Source of the DNA: Ceratodon purpureus
Lineage: Eukaryota; Streptophyta; Bryopsida; Pseudoditrichales; Ditrichaceae
DNA length: 64,000 nucleotides
Direction: 5' to 3'
NCBI GenBank assembly: GCA_014871385.1
Contig: CM026423.1
Location: 14,344,858 to 14,408,857 of the forward strand
The position numbers and the translations under genes are program-made. Numbering within the stretch: position 1 is the first letter of the stretch; each line of letters begins with the position of its first letter. Under the pieces are notes generated by a model, which did not search any database, was not told the origin of the DNA, and worked only from the letters and a program-made list of their open reading frames with translations. Positions 47,370-59,874 of the stretch are shown here, one piece after another.

Positions 47370-47960
47370 ATCTAGGCTCTCTTAGATGAATTAGATCGGA
47401 GGTTTTTTGACCATGAGATGTTAGATGCTTTTGGCATCATTTACCTCCAATACTAGATGCAAGAAGGAGTAGACTAGAGTTTCCAAAAGCACCTGCAGAT
47501 TCTGAAAATCTTCTACTACAGCTCTTGAACGGGAAGCCCTACATTGCTCCGGAGCTCCTGAACGCGTCTAAGCTAGACATAAAGCAAAGCCTTTTTAAGG
47601 TTAGCATGAAGGCTAACTACAAAGCAGCTTGTGCACCATCCTTGGGGGTAAATCTGTTGATCAAGCTCTAGAGAACTCTTTCAGCATCATCGCACTTTTC
47701 AATGCTTATATCGAAGTCCTTAATGCTGGCCAAGATAGGTTGTGTTCTTGTCTTGGGCTTGATGGAAGATGAGAGATATTTTCTTCCTTGAATTTTTTCA
47801 AACCGTCCTAAGGAAATAGATTAGGCAAGCATTTACCACTTGATTTACACATGTATGGCCAAAAGTTTTTCTCACTTAAGTCCTTCCCTTACAACAAGGC
47901 TATTTAGTCTTGGAAAGAGGATGTTAAAGTTAGTCGGCAAAGGAATGCTTGATTTCTCTA
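47370..47960 (+). pseudogene. hAT transposase C-terminal relic
   Basis: With several frame changes and stops, the plus strand reads EMLDAFGIIYLQY, then LNGKPYIAPELLNASKLDIKQSLFK, then GLMEDERYF and LGKHLPLDLHMYGQKFF. These align in order with the C-terminal half of the hAT element at 57.2-58.3 kb (EIIEALGIIFPQYW, LQQCLFKLTMK, GSCEDERTFSTL, RLGGNL). It includes the ED-E motif of the dimerisation region. It is an older, dead member of the same family. Confidence 0.75.
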
Positions 47961-49085
47961 GTATCCTCAACGTTGATTTTGCTTTAGTTTCCATGATGCT
48001 ATGCTGGCTTTGAAGCTCAAGATATGAAAGATTTCTTCAAATCCATTGACTACTATTTTGCTTCTTCGATGCTAGACTCTGGAGGCTGACAATCATTCCA
48101 AAGTGGACTACTTTGTATTGAGTTGTGAACAGTAGTGGAGGTGGTCTACTTATCAAGGTCAAACTTCGGACTTTCATGTACCTGTGATAAACAAATAAGA
48201 AATGGTTTAACACAGTTTTTTAATTTTACATCAATTTCTTAAGAATCTTTTTTATTTCTTTTCAATTTTCACATATGTTTCCATGACTTAGCATTTTCTT
48301 CACCCTTCATTCAGTTACTTCGCATTTCTCTTCACATTTGTTTCAGTTACTTAGCATTTATCTTCTAAGAAAATACCAGCTATTATCCATTTCACCTTTA
48401 CAAAATTTCATGTCTTGTCGCAAAGTCTTTTTCTATTGAATTTTTCTATGGGACCTTAAGGAAGCGCCTACGCTCCCAACATTGGGAACGTCGGAGTTCC
48501 CAAAGATCCCAATGACATCCCCATCAAAAGTGGATGTGAGCGCCAGGGCTCTCCTTTACTGCCCCAAAGAATGCGGTTTGATTCCCACATGCTGCATGCA
48601 ATACATTTCCTGTGATCTCTTCTTCATGTTCAAGAGATATCAAGAAGATCTAATCTCCATCTGATCCAGGTCTCATGTGGAGTTTGGTGCATTTACTGTT
48701 TAGTCTTGCACTTTGATCAGGTTGATTTAACTTAGTTGCAATTTAAAGTGAACAGGGTGTGGAAGTCAAGTGTCAGGATACAGATTGGTATTGAGTTCTA
48801 AGAGGTAGCTTGTCAATGAGCAATTGCATGTGCACATGTTGGAAAGATGAAGGATTGAATTATGACGGGATTTTCAAAAAAGAAAAGAAATAGTTCAACT
48901 TTGAGTTTTGAGTTTGGTGTTGAGTTAAGATGAGATGATGGGAAAGCCTTCTCAGAAGAAAATTAAGTGAAGGAGCAAAAGAATTAATGTCAAATTGGAG
49001 AACAATTCTTTTGGACTATGTATGCAATGCATGGAATTCAACAAATTCCGTATAATTCTGGACTCTTCTATGTCCATCTAAAAGC
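47960..49085. other. Spacer without supported genes
   Basis: Nothing recognised. The short frame at 48482-48664 lacks family features. Confidence 0.45.
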
Positions 49086-49092
49086 CCATTAC

Positions 49093-49505
49093 TCCTCTTC
49101 GCCGACTCTGGTCACTCCTGCGCGGAGTTGTTCTCTGGATCGCATGGCTCTACCGAAACGATCAGGTTTTTCAAACCTTATCGTGGCCCCTTCCCCTCGC
49201 TTTTCAACGGATCTGGTCCAACTTTCTGGACTGTGGCCGGACCGCCCTGCTTCGCGCTCAACACAGCAGCAAGATTCAACCAGGGAATCGGACCCGGGTG
49301 TTAGAGAAATTTGCCCAACAATGGGCTTGCTCTCCCATTTTGGGTGAGTTTGATCAGGATAACATGACATGGAATCTCCAGCCCCCCGCGGTTGGAGTTT
49401 TTTTTTAAGATTCCTTAGAGTTACGATTGTTCTCTGATGAACAGTTTTGCTTGGCATTTGTTCCATTCTTTGCAACGGGTAATAAACTTTTCTCGTTTGT
49501 GTCAA

Positions 49506-49537
<32 letters not shown>
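49093..49537 (+). mobile_element. 5'-truncated LINE retrotransposon, 3' end with poly(A)
   Basis: The frame from 49085 to TAA at 49406-49408 reads LRRLWSLLRGVVLWIAWLYR then NDQVFQTLSW, which resembles the extreme C-terminus of plant LINE reverse transcriptase proteins (the zf-RVT tail region). A short 3' UTR follows, then 31 A (49507-49537). CATTAC occurs at 49087-49092 and again directly after the tail at 49538-49543, a short target duplication. The rest of the element is missing, as expected for incomplete reverse transcription. Confidence 0.75.
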
Positions 49538-49538
<1 letters not shown>

Positions 49539-50039
49539 ATTACAACATTGTATTTGGATTTATTTCAAAATGATGAAAAAACATCTATTATTTTATCAAA
49601 TATTAATAATAAAAGTGATGGGATTTAATTTAGAGTGAATGTTAATGTTCAAAAATATGTGAGTAAGAATAAAAACGAATCTAAGAAAATAAAAAATTCA
49701 TGTATGATCTAAAAATTAGTGTTCCTCTGTTTGACGTAGACTTCCACCTTGAAGTCCATATGTCATTGTATCATTTCTTGCTGTAGAACAAGGTCTCTAG
49801 CTTAGTCCATAACTTTTACATTATTCTCTAATTAGGTCCTTAATCTTTACATTCATTTCTAATTATGAGAAATATGAAAATTACTATTTTTACTTAGAAT
49901 TGGTATATTCAACTTTAATTGGTAACTGTGTTAGTGCAGGAAGGGTTGTGAGTTATGTAACATAGATCTTTTAAATTTACACGTAACACAATTATCTTTT
50001 GGTCTTTTACTGTTGGGAAGCAAGTTTAGCAATGTACCT

Positions 50040-50150
50040 TCAAAACTTGGACTTGGAGGTAGGGACTTGGAGGTAGGGACTTGAAGGCAGGGACTTGGGC
50101 TGCAACTTAGAGACAAGGACTTGGGTTGCGACTTGGAGGCATGAGGCTCT
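50040..50150 (+). repeat. Short tandem repeat (GGACTTGGAGGTAG units)
   Basis: Units of about 13-15 bp (GGACTTGGAGGTAG, GGACTTGAAGGCAG, GGACTTGGGCTGCA) repeat seven or so times with drift. The minus-strand frame across it is repetitive and not supported as a gene. Confidence 0.8.
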
Positions 50151-50159
50151 AAACTGTAC

Positions 50160-52100
50160 ATGTTGGCTGGGTTTATTTATTACTTATTTTGTGTTTTCAT
50201 TTTCCATCAGAGCATGGCTGCAAGGTCACTAGGTAGTCTATTTGAGATTTGAAATATGCTCTTTTTTCCCCTAAGTTTTGCTATTGTTAATTATTTTAGG
50301 TGTGCATTGTCATGTCTATCTTTTGGGATGTTGATGTCTAACTTCAACCTTACTAAGAAATTATGGAGGTTTAAAGATATCTATGTTTTTGTTTGGAAAA
50401 AACTGTGTAACACTATTGCTTGGATTTGTAATTTCTCAGGTTGAGACTAGGTGGTCTTTAGCAATTGAATTTAATCAACCCAATTGTCTTAAAACAATCC
50501 AATCAAGAATTTTCATCCTTTTTATTAATGTTTTTTTTTGAATTGAGGAGCAAACATAAACTAAATATTATAGGTGAATGAAAAATCATTATTCATCAGT
50601 GAACATTTTAACTTTCAATAAATAATTTTCATTTCATTGCAATTATTGATTAGTGTGTGATTTATATAATCTAACTATTTAATTTTTAATTACTTAGAGA
50701 TGATATCAAATAAAGAAAAAAAAAATTAAATTGATTGATATTCTTTGCATCCCCACTAAAGTCTTGGATAGATGTATCTTCATTGAAAAAAAAAATCAAA
50801 AAAATTAGGTGCAAAATTGGCATCATTGGCACCTATCCAAATTATTAAATGTTTTCTACATCAAATATAATACGTTCACTTCATTGGTCAAATGGTTTTA
50901 TTAGAAATGAATTTTATAAAACACAATTCCAAAATGTACATTAATTTTTGGAAGTTCAAATGTTGCAACTACTAAGGTTAATCTAGAAGTTATTTATTAA
51001 CTAGAAATTCACTATCAAGTGCACAAAGCATAGTGGAAGGCTAAGTTACTATTCTTGGTTTTCAAGATAGATTAAATATCCAAACTAAAAACTGATGAAA
51101 TATTCCAAATGTGTTTTGATTATTGAATTTCAACCTTATGAAATTGTTGCAGAATGGATTGTACAATAACCCTAAATATTTTAAAAAAATGCCAAACCAA
51201 TGGATACAAATATTATAATTTTTATCAAGTGAGAGATTGCAAAATTTAGTTATCAACCCAAGAAGTAATAACTTTGGGATGCAATTTCTTGTAGTACGAA
51301 TGTTGGAATGTTAATTTTTTTGAATAGGACAATATGTAGGTAAAGAAGATCCCGAACAAATTTAAGACCAAATAGAGAAATATTGTAAAAGATATGCATT
51401 GTTCAATGACGAGGGATTGCAACAAAAATTGGGCACATTGAAATTTTTTGTTGCCCACCGGTCACCCTTGCATTAAGATTTTTATCCTACGCAATTTGTC
51501 ATAGTGAAATAATTGGTAAATTTGTAATTGGATTTGTTGGTTGGCCAAGAGAAAAGATTGATTATTTTTTTTACTGTGATAATGAGCCCAAATTTGAATA
51601 CAATTGGTAAACTTAAATTCATTACACTACTTCAGCTTCAATTGGAAAGAAATCAATTTTATGGTTAAAATAAATACTCAAATGACTTCAACTCGATTTG
51701 ATGACTTATTATCAAAATTATTTAACTACGACAAAATTGTTAAAATGCATACTACTATAAATCCACAACTAAACAAATTATATTGGTAAGGTATCACAAC
51801 ATACATTGATGGTGAAATGTGTATTTATATTGCAAAATTGTCACAAAATTTTAGAACCATAAAACGCCGGAAATGCAAAGCCCTAAATTGTTGGCTTGAT
51901 GCAATTCTTTTTCTACTTGTATATGCTCATTGAACCCTATACTTTAGTTTCAACTTTCTCCGAGTTTTGTATTTGTAGGTGAACCTTGAGGTCCCCCACG
52001 TCTTGTTGAAGTCAAATTCCTAAAGTGGTAAACAAATTTTATTTTTAACTTTTTATACTGCCCGTGAAAGTAGTCCCAGAAGCGTTTTCTCTTGACCAAG
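50160..52100. other. AT-rich spacer
   Basis: No gene supported. Confidence 0.5.
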
Positions 52101-52129
52101 TCTAGCATATCCTCTAAATACCATAAAAT

Positions 52130-52960
52130 CCTCCTGGGGTGACTGGTCCTAAGTATGCAAGCCTGGAATTCGCACGGTTTTCTGCACCTTTACCTTACAA
52201 GGTAATTCAATGCCGTATCCAAAATCCGCGCAACACGTGGTCACCGCGGATACGGGCGTCTTTAAAGCTCGCCGATGAGCCCGGTCCTACCCTCAATGCG
52301 GACGCGGAGCAGATGCGCAGACCTAGTCGCACACTTTAGGGTTGCCAGGTTACCCTAAACCGAGTTGAGGTGCTCCTTACGGGCAGGATATCTTCCGCTG
52401 CGCAACCCCGTGTGCGGCACTCTTTGCTCCAGTGTCTCTCGTCCGTTGTATTGTCTAGGATAAGATAGTGCTTCCAGTTCTTCCCTCTTGCGGTTCTAGG
52501 AGGGCCTATGTCATCTCTGCATCAGCTGTCTGCGAGCTTGCGACTTCTTCAATCTGTTGTGCTTCGTTCCATAACTTCCTTAGCTAGTAACTTCTGGTTG
52601 GAGTGAACTACGGGGATCGTAGCGTATCGGGATCTGTGCCGTAAACAGTCCTCGTAGGACTGAAACTTATGGCTCTTCTGTGCTGCGAATACGTGCAGTT
52701 CCTAGAGAATTCCTCGCTGGCAACTGCGTCGTTGTGTAGCGTTTCTCTTCCAATCATGAGTTACGAGCTGAGGAAGATGTGGCACAGCAGGCAACAATCT
52801 ATTGCTTCGTTTCTCCCTTCGACAGAGATAAGCCTCGTCGAGAGTATGTTGGGGAAAATACAGCCGAATGGAGGACTCGCTTCATCTAATGTTGTCCGCA
52901 ATGACGTGTGGTGAAGTATCCCTAATCACTACTTGCTGTAGGAGTTAGTTTTAGGTTAGG
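52130..52960 (+). other. GC-richer island with a small open frame (52669-52914)
   Basis: The island is markedly less AT-rich than its flanks, and a TATA-like CTCTAAATACC lies just before it at about 52114. The frame at 52669-52914 starts with ATG and encodes 81 residues (MALLCCEYVQFLENSS ... SSNVVRNDVW); I do not recognise it. It could be a small gene, an exon, or a non-coding transcript. An upstream frame at 52139-52340 has no features. Confidence 0.3.
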
Positions 52961-55380
52961 TTTGGGCTCTTTGCTTATTTTTCCTTGCCAGTCCTTGACC
53001 CTATTAAGTTGGTAATGATTTCATTTGTGAACCTCTGGTTTTATATTTACTCTGACAAGCTTCTATACAGCTCCACGCTTGACTCTGTTTGCATCTTTTA
53101 GTTCTATTCACAACAACGGAGGTTAAACAGGGCTGCAAGCTGTTGGTTAGAGCCGTTGCAGGGTGATGACTACGATGCAACGACCCTCCCTTCACGCCCG
53201 TCTTCTGCCTGAATCAAGAACATTAATGTACCTTATCTGCACCTCCCATGCTCTGATAACCGCTCTGTGACAATATATGCACTGAGGTTGCCGCTATTTT
53301 GCATATAGGATACTTTCATTGTGGGTTCTTACAACGGAACAGTAGCATTGGATTTTCCGGTGTCGGATACGTCGTAGGTGTCATTTTACACTGTGTTATC
53401 ATGTTCATTGACCGAAGCGCGCAATCGCTGCTATCTGAATGTAGAGCCAGATGTGAGAATATTACCACTTCACATCTAGCGAGTCTGCAATTTCCTTTTC
53501 ATTTTTCTTCCCACCCCCAACTATCAATTTGACTATCAGCAATAATCATGGCAGCAAAAGATTGTTTTACACATCTTGCACTCTTTGATTGTGTAACTGT
53601 ATTGTAGTTGCAGTGATCCACAGAACGTTCTGTTAGCTGGTGCCTATGGCTATTCACGCACCAACTAATTCAGTTTTCGGCCATGTATATTTTATTTCAA
53701 AGAATGTCATCAACACTGATATTTATGCATCTGCATTAAGTTGGATTGATCTATGGATGATAATATAATATTGCCATGAAATCAACAATATATCAGATAA
53801 AACGGAGACCTTTCAATTAAATTCGTTCTTTTTAGAGTCAAAACAAGGGGTCCCTTTGTGTGATGTCTATAGGTCTAAAAAAGTTCTCACATCTATGGAG
53901 CTGTACAAGGAATCTCAATTCATGTACCATACGTCGATAAGAGTTTCGTTCACCCTTGAATGAAGACTTGCGTTTGGAAAAATGATGGGTGTCTCACAAG
54001 AATATTATATATTACTCTCTGTTATACAACGAAAGATTGAAAAATTAAACGTAGATGGATTAGAGAGACATCACATACAATTGTTTCTCATATTTTTGTT
54101 TTCCATGCTTAAGTTTTCATATTATTGTATGTTTTCTTTTTAGGATTATTTGAAAAGAAATTTGCTACCAATTTGTTGTAAAAAAATAAATGAATTGTTA
54201 AATTTTGTAGACTTGTAAATTTCTTTCAAATCTTTTTATCTAAATTAAGTGTACATACACTATTGATGGTGTAATGGGTGTTTGACGCAAGTTTCAACCC
54301 TCTTGTCCATAGGTTTAAAGACTTGAGGTACATAGAGATCATATTTGCATATAAAGAGAATTTGCCTAGAAAGATTGTTATCATAACATGCATATTGTGG
54401 GTTGCCAAACAGAAGAGTTTGTTGTTTATTCTTTCAATTAATTTGTTTTCACCCATCTTTACTTTCCCGATTGTTGACTTCAATGTTTGTTTTTCATTAG
54501 AGCATAATGTTCACTTGTTAAACTCGGGTACAAGTATATAAAATGGCAATGGGCTTGTGTCATTTCTAATCTCAATCCTAATCGTATGAGGGCTCTCCAC
54601 CTCTCTCAGATCTTTCTTCCTATCACAGGAGTAGTCAAGCTTCTGTTAGAATAGGTAAAACCCTAAGTAACTCATTGTCTGTGCTCCAACAATAAAGAGG
54701 TCTCTTCGTCAATCCTGAATCTTCATGATCCGTGCTCTCTATACCGTTTCTTATGGTCTCGCTTACAAATCGTTGTAGTCTGCAGTTGGGAAGAGTCCAG
54801 GAAGAGTTTCTGAGTTTTCATGTCAAGGGTACATTCGATTGAATCCATTGAATCCCATGAGGTAATTGCAATAAAATATTCATATGGGATTCAACAGTCA
54901 CTTTTACAACTCAAGTGAAACTGATTGCAAGGAGCCACAGTAGTTCTCCAAAAATGAAATATTGAACAAGTACTCCTTGTGTTTCTGCTTTAAGAGAATG
55001 TGAGTACGATACAAAATGATCGGGTGTGGATAACTGTCTAAGTCTGAATCTGAAGTATGACACAACTTAAGGTCTAAAGGCCAGAAACCTGACCTACAAG
55101 ATAACGAGATCAGTAATGTGCTGCACGTAACTGCTCCTGCATGAACTAAAGGCAAGACCATGCCAGATATTCTTACAGCAAAACAAGAAAGGCTCACCGT
55201 TGAATATATGAGAGTGCAGCATGGAGGGAGTTCCTCACCTTCCTCATAGGGTTCTAGGTTTTGGGATGATTTGTTATTGGGTTTTGCATGCGATTTCTTC
55301 CTTGTATTGTGCAGGCTGGGAGTTGGAGACGGGGATCGTTTTGAGCACTTTCTTTGTTGGTTAATGCGAGTTGTGTTGTT
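52960..55380. other. Spacer without recognised genes
   Basis: Small frames at 53299-53532, 54278-54541 (plus) and 54904-55197 (minus) show no family features. Confidence 0.4.
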
Positions 55381-55387
55381 GGTTTAT

Positions 55388-58302
55388 CATGGCGCCGAAG
55401 GTTCACACCATACAGGCCCCCCTCCGTAAATTTCTTTACTGTGGGCGCGCTCGACCTCATTAGGCTGCAGAGAGTGATGCACCATTCGATTTTGCGCAGG
55501 TCAAGGAGAGGCTCGGTTTGGCAGAGCCGCAGGTGGACTCCAACTGCAATATGGATGAGTATCGCTCTACTCCGAAGAAACCAAAACTGCCAAGTTGCGT
55601 AGTGGTGGGCGAATTGACTGTGATGGAGGCTGAGGCAAGGATAAAGAGGCGGAAGAACTATGATGCAGCGAGACATTTTCAAGACTCCTAGCCCGCGAAA
55701 CTCTCTTGGGCGGAGAGTGTCGTGGGCGTGGGTGGGGACAATTACTCAAGTCAGATGTAAAATCTGCACAGACATAGAGGGTCAGGAGAAGCTCTTGGTG
55801 CCCAAGATTGATGGGCTCTTCAAGCACGCGGGTCGCAGACGTGCGATGGTCGACATGGGTAAAGTCAAGCGAGGTGAGTACTATTATTTGGGTCAGAATC
55901 AGCACATAAAAAACAAAAGAGTCTGGTTCATTAAAGGAGGGCAGACAGTCATCAATAAAGTCCTCGCTGGAGTCACAAATGAGAGACGTCTGAAGGGTGT
56001 TTAGATGAAATGTTGTTTGCATGTTCTGATGCATGGGAGGCCAATGGGCGAATATTCCGCCATGCAAAATTTGCTTATTTCCGTGAGTGTACAAGACATA
56101 TCGCATAAGCACTAGAGTCAGGGGGCGGGGTGGGACTTTGCAATCGCGATGGCTCAGGTCTGTTCCGTTAAGTTAAAGAGAGGAGTTTTCGAGGCTCTGT
56201 ATATTTCTGCTTCGGCAGATGAGGTCACCTCTGTAGACAATCAACAGTGGCTCTCGGTTCACGTGTATTACTCTGTCAATTACTCTTGTAAGTCTCACTT
56301 GATTTGCATTCGCAGAGTTAACTGTGATACTAATGCAGCCAATCTCACAGAGATGATTCTTAACCAACTCAGGTGGCATGGGGGGATTTTGGGAATTGGA
56401 TTGGTACAGAAACTGATCTGCTTTGAGGCAGATGGTGCCGTTGTATTCCAAGGCAGTCGCAGTGGTGTGATTTCGAGATTACAATCTACCTACTCTCCTT
56501 ATGTCATCGGAATTCATGATTTTGCTCACAAAACTAATCTGGCGGTGGAGGCTCTCTCAAGATTATCCTTTGTTCAGAAGCTTGAGAAGTTGAGAGGTTG
56601 TGCAAAAACTTGCACCTCTATTTCGCTGGATCCCCCAAGCGCCATTTGGCGTTGCTTAAACTTGCTGAGATTGTGGAGACAGAGTGGCTGAATATTTTAA
56701 GGCAAGTGCAGACCCCTTGGATCTCACTTCTGGAGCCCCTCAAACGGATTCAAGGTGAATACAAGGCCCTCATTAGGAGAAATTTGGGGTCATGAAAAGG
56801 CCGTGTAAGCCTGCCCTTTCTAGGTGAACTCCCTGCTGCCCCCCGCACTGTCGCTGGCAGCGGGTGCGAGAGTCGATGCCCGCACAGAACTGCGTGGCGT
56901 ACTGTGATTAACGGTTCTCGGAATAATTCTTAAGACATGAACGACTTGTCTCGGGGTTTGGTCCCAAGTGGGCAGATGGTGTCAGCCCGGCACTGTAGAT
57001 GTGCCCTCCACACGCCTCGCTCGGAGGTCATTGGTTCGAGCCCCCGTGGCGGTTGCTGGCACCACGGTGGCACCTTCGGTGCCATGTCAAAAAGTACGCG
57101 GGCAGCGCCTGTTTTTTTCTCTCACGTGTCGCTTACACGGCCTTTTTGTGACCCGATTTTTCTCCTAATGGATAGCAAAATTTGCTGAGGATGCTCCTAA
57201 GGAGCATGCTACGAAGGCTAATTTGTTACATCTCCTTGATGTGACCACTCTGTTTGCCCTCCCCTGTATCCTCCCCTTGCTAGAGTCTATAGAGTCTTTG
57301 ATAAAATTTGCTCAGTCCCGTCACGTGTTCGTTTCTGATTTAATTGCCGCTGTCAAGATCTGCCAGCATGAGATCTTCGAAATGCATGTGGATAGTCAGA
57401 CCAAATTTTTGGTGGCTCATTTTGAGTTGTTTCATGACGTTGTTTCAGATCACAGTCACACCATTCAGCAGGAATGGGTGACTGATCTCAACGATGGAAA
57501 TGAAACGCTGGCCTTTCGTGTCAACGGCCACACACATGTGGCACATTATATGGACCCTGTTTCGGGTCTTTCCTGCCCTGTATCTCGGAGTGACTTCGAT
57601 GCAATCCTGATTTCGGTGAAGGGCCAATGCATCGCAGCAGCGGAGATGTTGATTTCTCAATTGGAGAAGAGATTTTCCGATTTCGAAATAATAGAGGCTT
57701 TGGGAATAATTTTCCCCCAGTACTGGTTACAGGACAAGTGTGACAAGCTCTTTCCTTGTCATTTGGAGGTTATTAAATCATGGTTTTGTACCATGCACTC
57801 CATGGGCAATCTTGCTGATGCAAATTTCAAGCAGGTCACCCCGCCTTTGGACTGCCACCTTCCATCGTTGCAGCAGTGTTTATTCAAACTGACCATGAAG
57901 GGGAACGCAAAAAAGTCCATGGAACCTCTCTACGATGTGAACCCTGTTACGAGACTATGGCAACGCTTGAGTTGTAATGCCTTGCTCTCATACAATCTGT
58001 CTGAATACATGAAATTGGCTAACATCGCTGTGACGGCTCTGTTGGGTTCATGCGAGGATGAGCGAACATTTTCGACACTAAGCTTTGTAAAAAGCAAGAT
58101 TTGGAACCGGCTTGGAGGGAACCTTTATGTCTGTTTTCTCAGACCTGGTATGATCTTGAGTCATTTCCCTACGCCGTTGCATTTGACCACTGGAGAGAAG
58201 CAAGGGAGAGGCATGGGACGACCTTCTGAGCTTATTGAGCTCTTCTGTCTCCATAAACTTTGCAAGCTTGCTGAACTGAATTGTTTGAGAATTTTACCAT
58301 AA
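55388..58302 (+). pseudogene. hAT-superfamily transposase, broken into frames and interrupted
   Basis: Pieces in order: MAPKVHTIQAPLRKF (55388); AEARIKRRKNYDAARHFQDS ending in TAG at 55689; VRCKICTDIEGQEKLLVPK and GEYYYLGQNQHIKN (55700-56004); GRPMGEY and QGAGWDFA (56020-56150); the catalytic core with SADEVTSVDNQ and CFEADGAVVFQGSRSGV (56149-56600); SPKRHLALLKLAE (56628-56793); then, after an inserted element, KFAEDAPKEH to the hAT dimerisation segment GSCEDERTFSTLSFVKSKIW (57184-58302). The Asp, Asp and Glu of the catalytic triad are all visible. The usual Cys of the GxHC motif reads Asp (GIHDFAHKTNLA). At least four frame breaks and one insertion make it inactive, although the last 1.1 kb is still open. 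Terminal repeats and target duplications were not found. Confidence 0.85.
56769..57172. mobile_element. Foldback insert with long inverted ends and a tRNA-like B box, nested in the hAT gene
   Basis: The left end ATTAGGAGAAATTTGGGGTC, continuing to AAAAGGCCGTGTAAGC, is mirrored at the right end (complement ATTAGGAGAAAAATCGGGTC, continuing to AAAAAGGCCGTGTAAGC). This gives imperfect inverted ends of about 40 bases around a 400-bp insert. It sits inside the hAT frame between YKALI and KFAEDA. The interior holds GGTTCGAGCCC at about 57032, a good match to the polymerase III B box, within a tRNA-like stretch from about 56965. A SINE-like core within a MITE is one reading; chance is another. Confidence 0.65.
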
Positions 58303-58344
58303 ATTTTACTAACTTGGTGGGGGGAGGTGGGATTCGACACTGTG

Positions 58345-58392
58345 TTTGGACAGGCTCTTCGGACCGGGGTTCAACTCCCCTATCTAATTGGT
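58345..58392 (+). other. T-arm-like hairpin downstream of the hAT gene
   Basis: GGGGTTCAACTCCCC forms a perfect 4-bp stem with a seven-base T-loop-like sequence and fits a polymerase III B box. Forty bases upstream GGGATTCGAC recalls the 5' part of tRNA-like domains. No matching acceptor stem could be drawn, so this is not called as a tRNA. Confidence 0.3.
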
Positions 58393-58944
58393 TTCGATTT
58401 TTGTGTTTTAGTCGTCACTAGTACTTGTATTATTTTTCATGTGATTTGTTAGCCAAATCTTTGTGTTTCGTTAAAATGAAGAAGCCAAATATTCAGTTAT
58501 TCGTAAAAGGAGGAAGCCAAAACTGCATCCTGAAGGCAGGCTTCTGCCTCGGTTCTGCGGCGGTGTATTATTCTCCTTTGCAATGGAATTCTCACCATTT
58601 GACTTTAAAAAATAAAAAAATAAAAAAAATGCATCTTGAAATGTGTATAGTTTGCCAGCACTTGGCTTCTCCAAAAATCTCAGACTCGCCAATCTAAAAC
58701 CCCACGTACATTAAACTGTAGACACTCTCCGTGTTTAATATTCTGTTTTGAGCCAATTACCTCCTTACTCACATTATGATTCGACAGTCTGGCAGTCACT
58801 GTAAAAAAGACCATGCCTTTCGCTCACCCTCCCATATGACGGAAAAAAAACGCTGGCCCTTCTTCTCTCGAGGTCCATCACGATTTTCATATGCGAGCGC
58901 AGGATTGACCATAGAGATGGCGGAGGCATAGGCCCAAAATTTAA

Positions 58945-59874
58945 CCCCTAACTGCCCAGGAAAGCAAAAATGACTTTTTGCTGTTTTGGTCAGTTTAGAT
59001 AATGGGGTCAAAATTGATATTTTTGCCTAAGATTTTTACTGGATGCTCCTTGTACTGCAAAGTGTATGTGGTAAAAGTTTCAGAGCCAAATTCCAATTTT
59101 AAGACCTTCATCTAGAAATTTTAGGTTTCAAGTCCAAAACGGGCAGCTTAAAATTAGGCTTTTTTTTAAAAACAATTCTTGAAATATGTTCATAACCAAA
59201 CCACCACTCAAATTCCAAAGAGAACCAAGTCAAAAAATATATCAATTTTACAAGCGCAGTCTCTAAAAATTACAAAGACAAGCTTCAATATTTTCAGTAA
59301 TTTTTGAATTACTTCTTTCAAAATTCGTCAAAATTTGAGATTTTGGAATTTTTCAAAAATAATTTCGCTCAAAAATCAAAAACTTATAAAGGCACCTAAC
59401 CACCGTTCATGTTTTTCTAGAACCAAATATACGTGACGTCATGCATGTTTTACTATATTAACATTTTCAGACTTGCTTCTAGAAAACAATTTTTATGAGA
59501 GCCAAAAAAAGGAATAAGTCTCTCAAATTTTCCATGGAGGTACTCAACTAGATTACCTACATGGAAAAAAATATGGGCAAAATGTTTGGAGTAACAATTT
59601 TCAACTCCCCCTTTGCACCATTTTGACTATGTCATTCAGCCAATGCCCAAAAAAAGTTTTGCTGCAACTTTGAATATTTATAATCTCTATGATGGTAAAC
59701 ATCCAACGGCTGAAAATTTTATCAGTACTTCTAAAGAAGGTTTGATACAAGATCTTACGGCTCGATGTCTAAACAAAGCAAATTTGTTTGGTTCAAATTG
59801 TCGTTTCTGCAAGGTGGTCAAAAATCACTGTTTTGGAGGTATTGAGACCCAAAACATGCTTGGGCACTTAGGGG
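58945..59874. mobile_element. TTAA-flanked element, copy 2 (930 bp)
   Basis: TTAA lies at 58941-58944 and 59875-59878. The left end CCCCTAACTGCCCAGG is mirrored by the right end (complement CCCCTAAGTGCCCAAG). It matches the 927-bp element at 16116-17042 in order and orientation, including GCAAAGTGTATGTGGTAAAA-like and CATCTAGAAATTTTAGGTTT strings. No transposase frame. It abuts the 3' end of the minus-strand gene at 59.9-60.9 kb. Confidence 0.72.

Noticed and set aside
55254-56112. Minus-strand frames of 142 and 181 codons
   Set aside because: Antisense of the hAT transposase relic.
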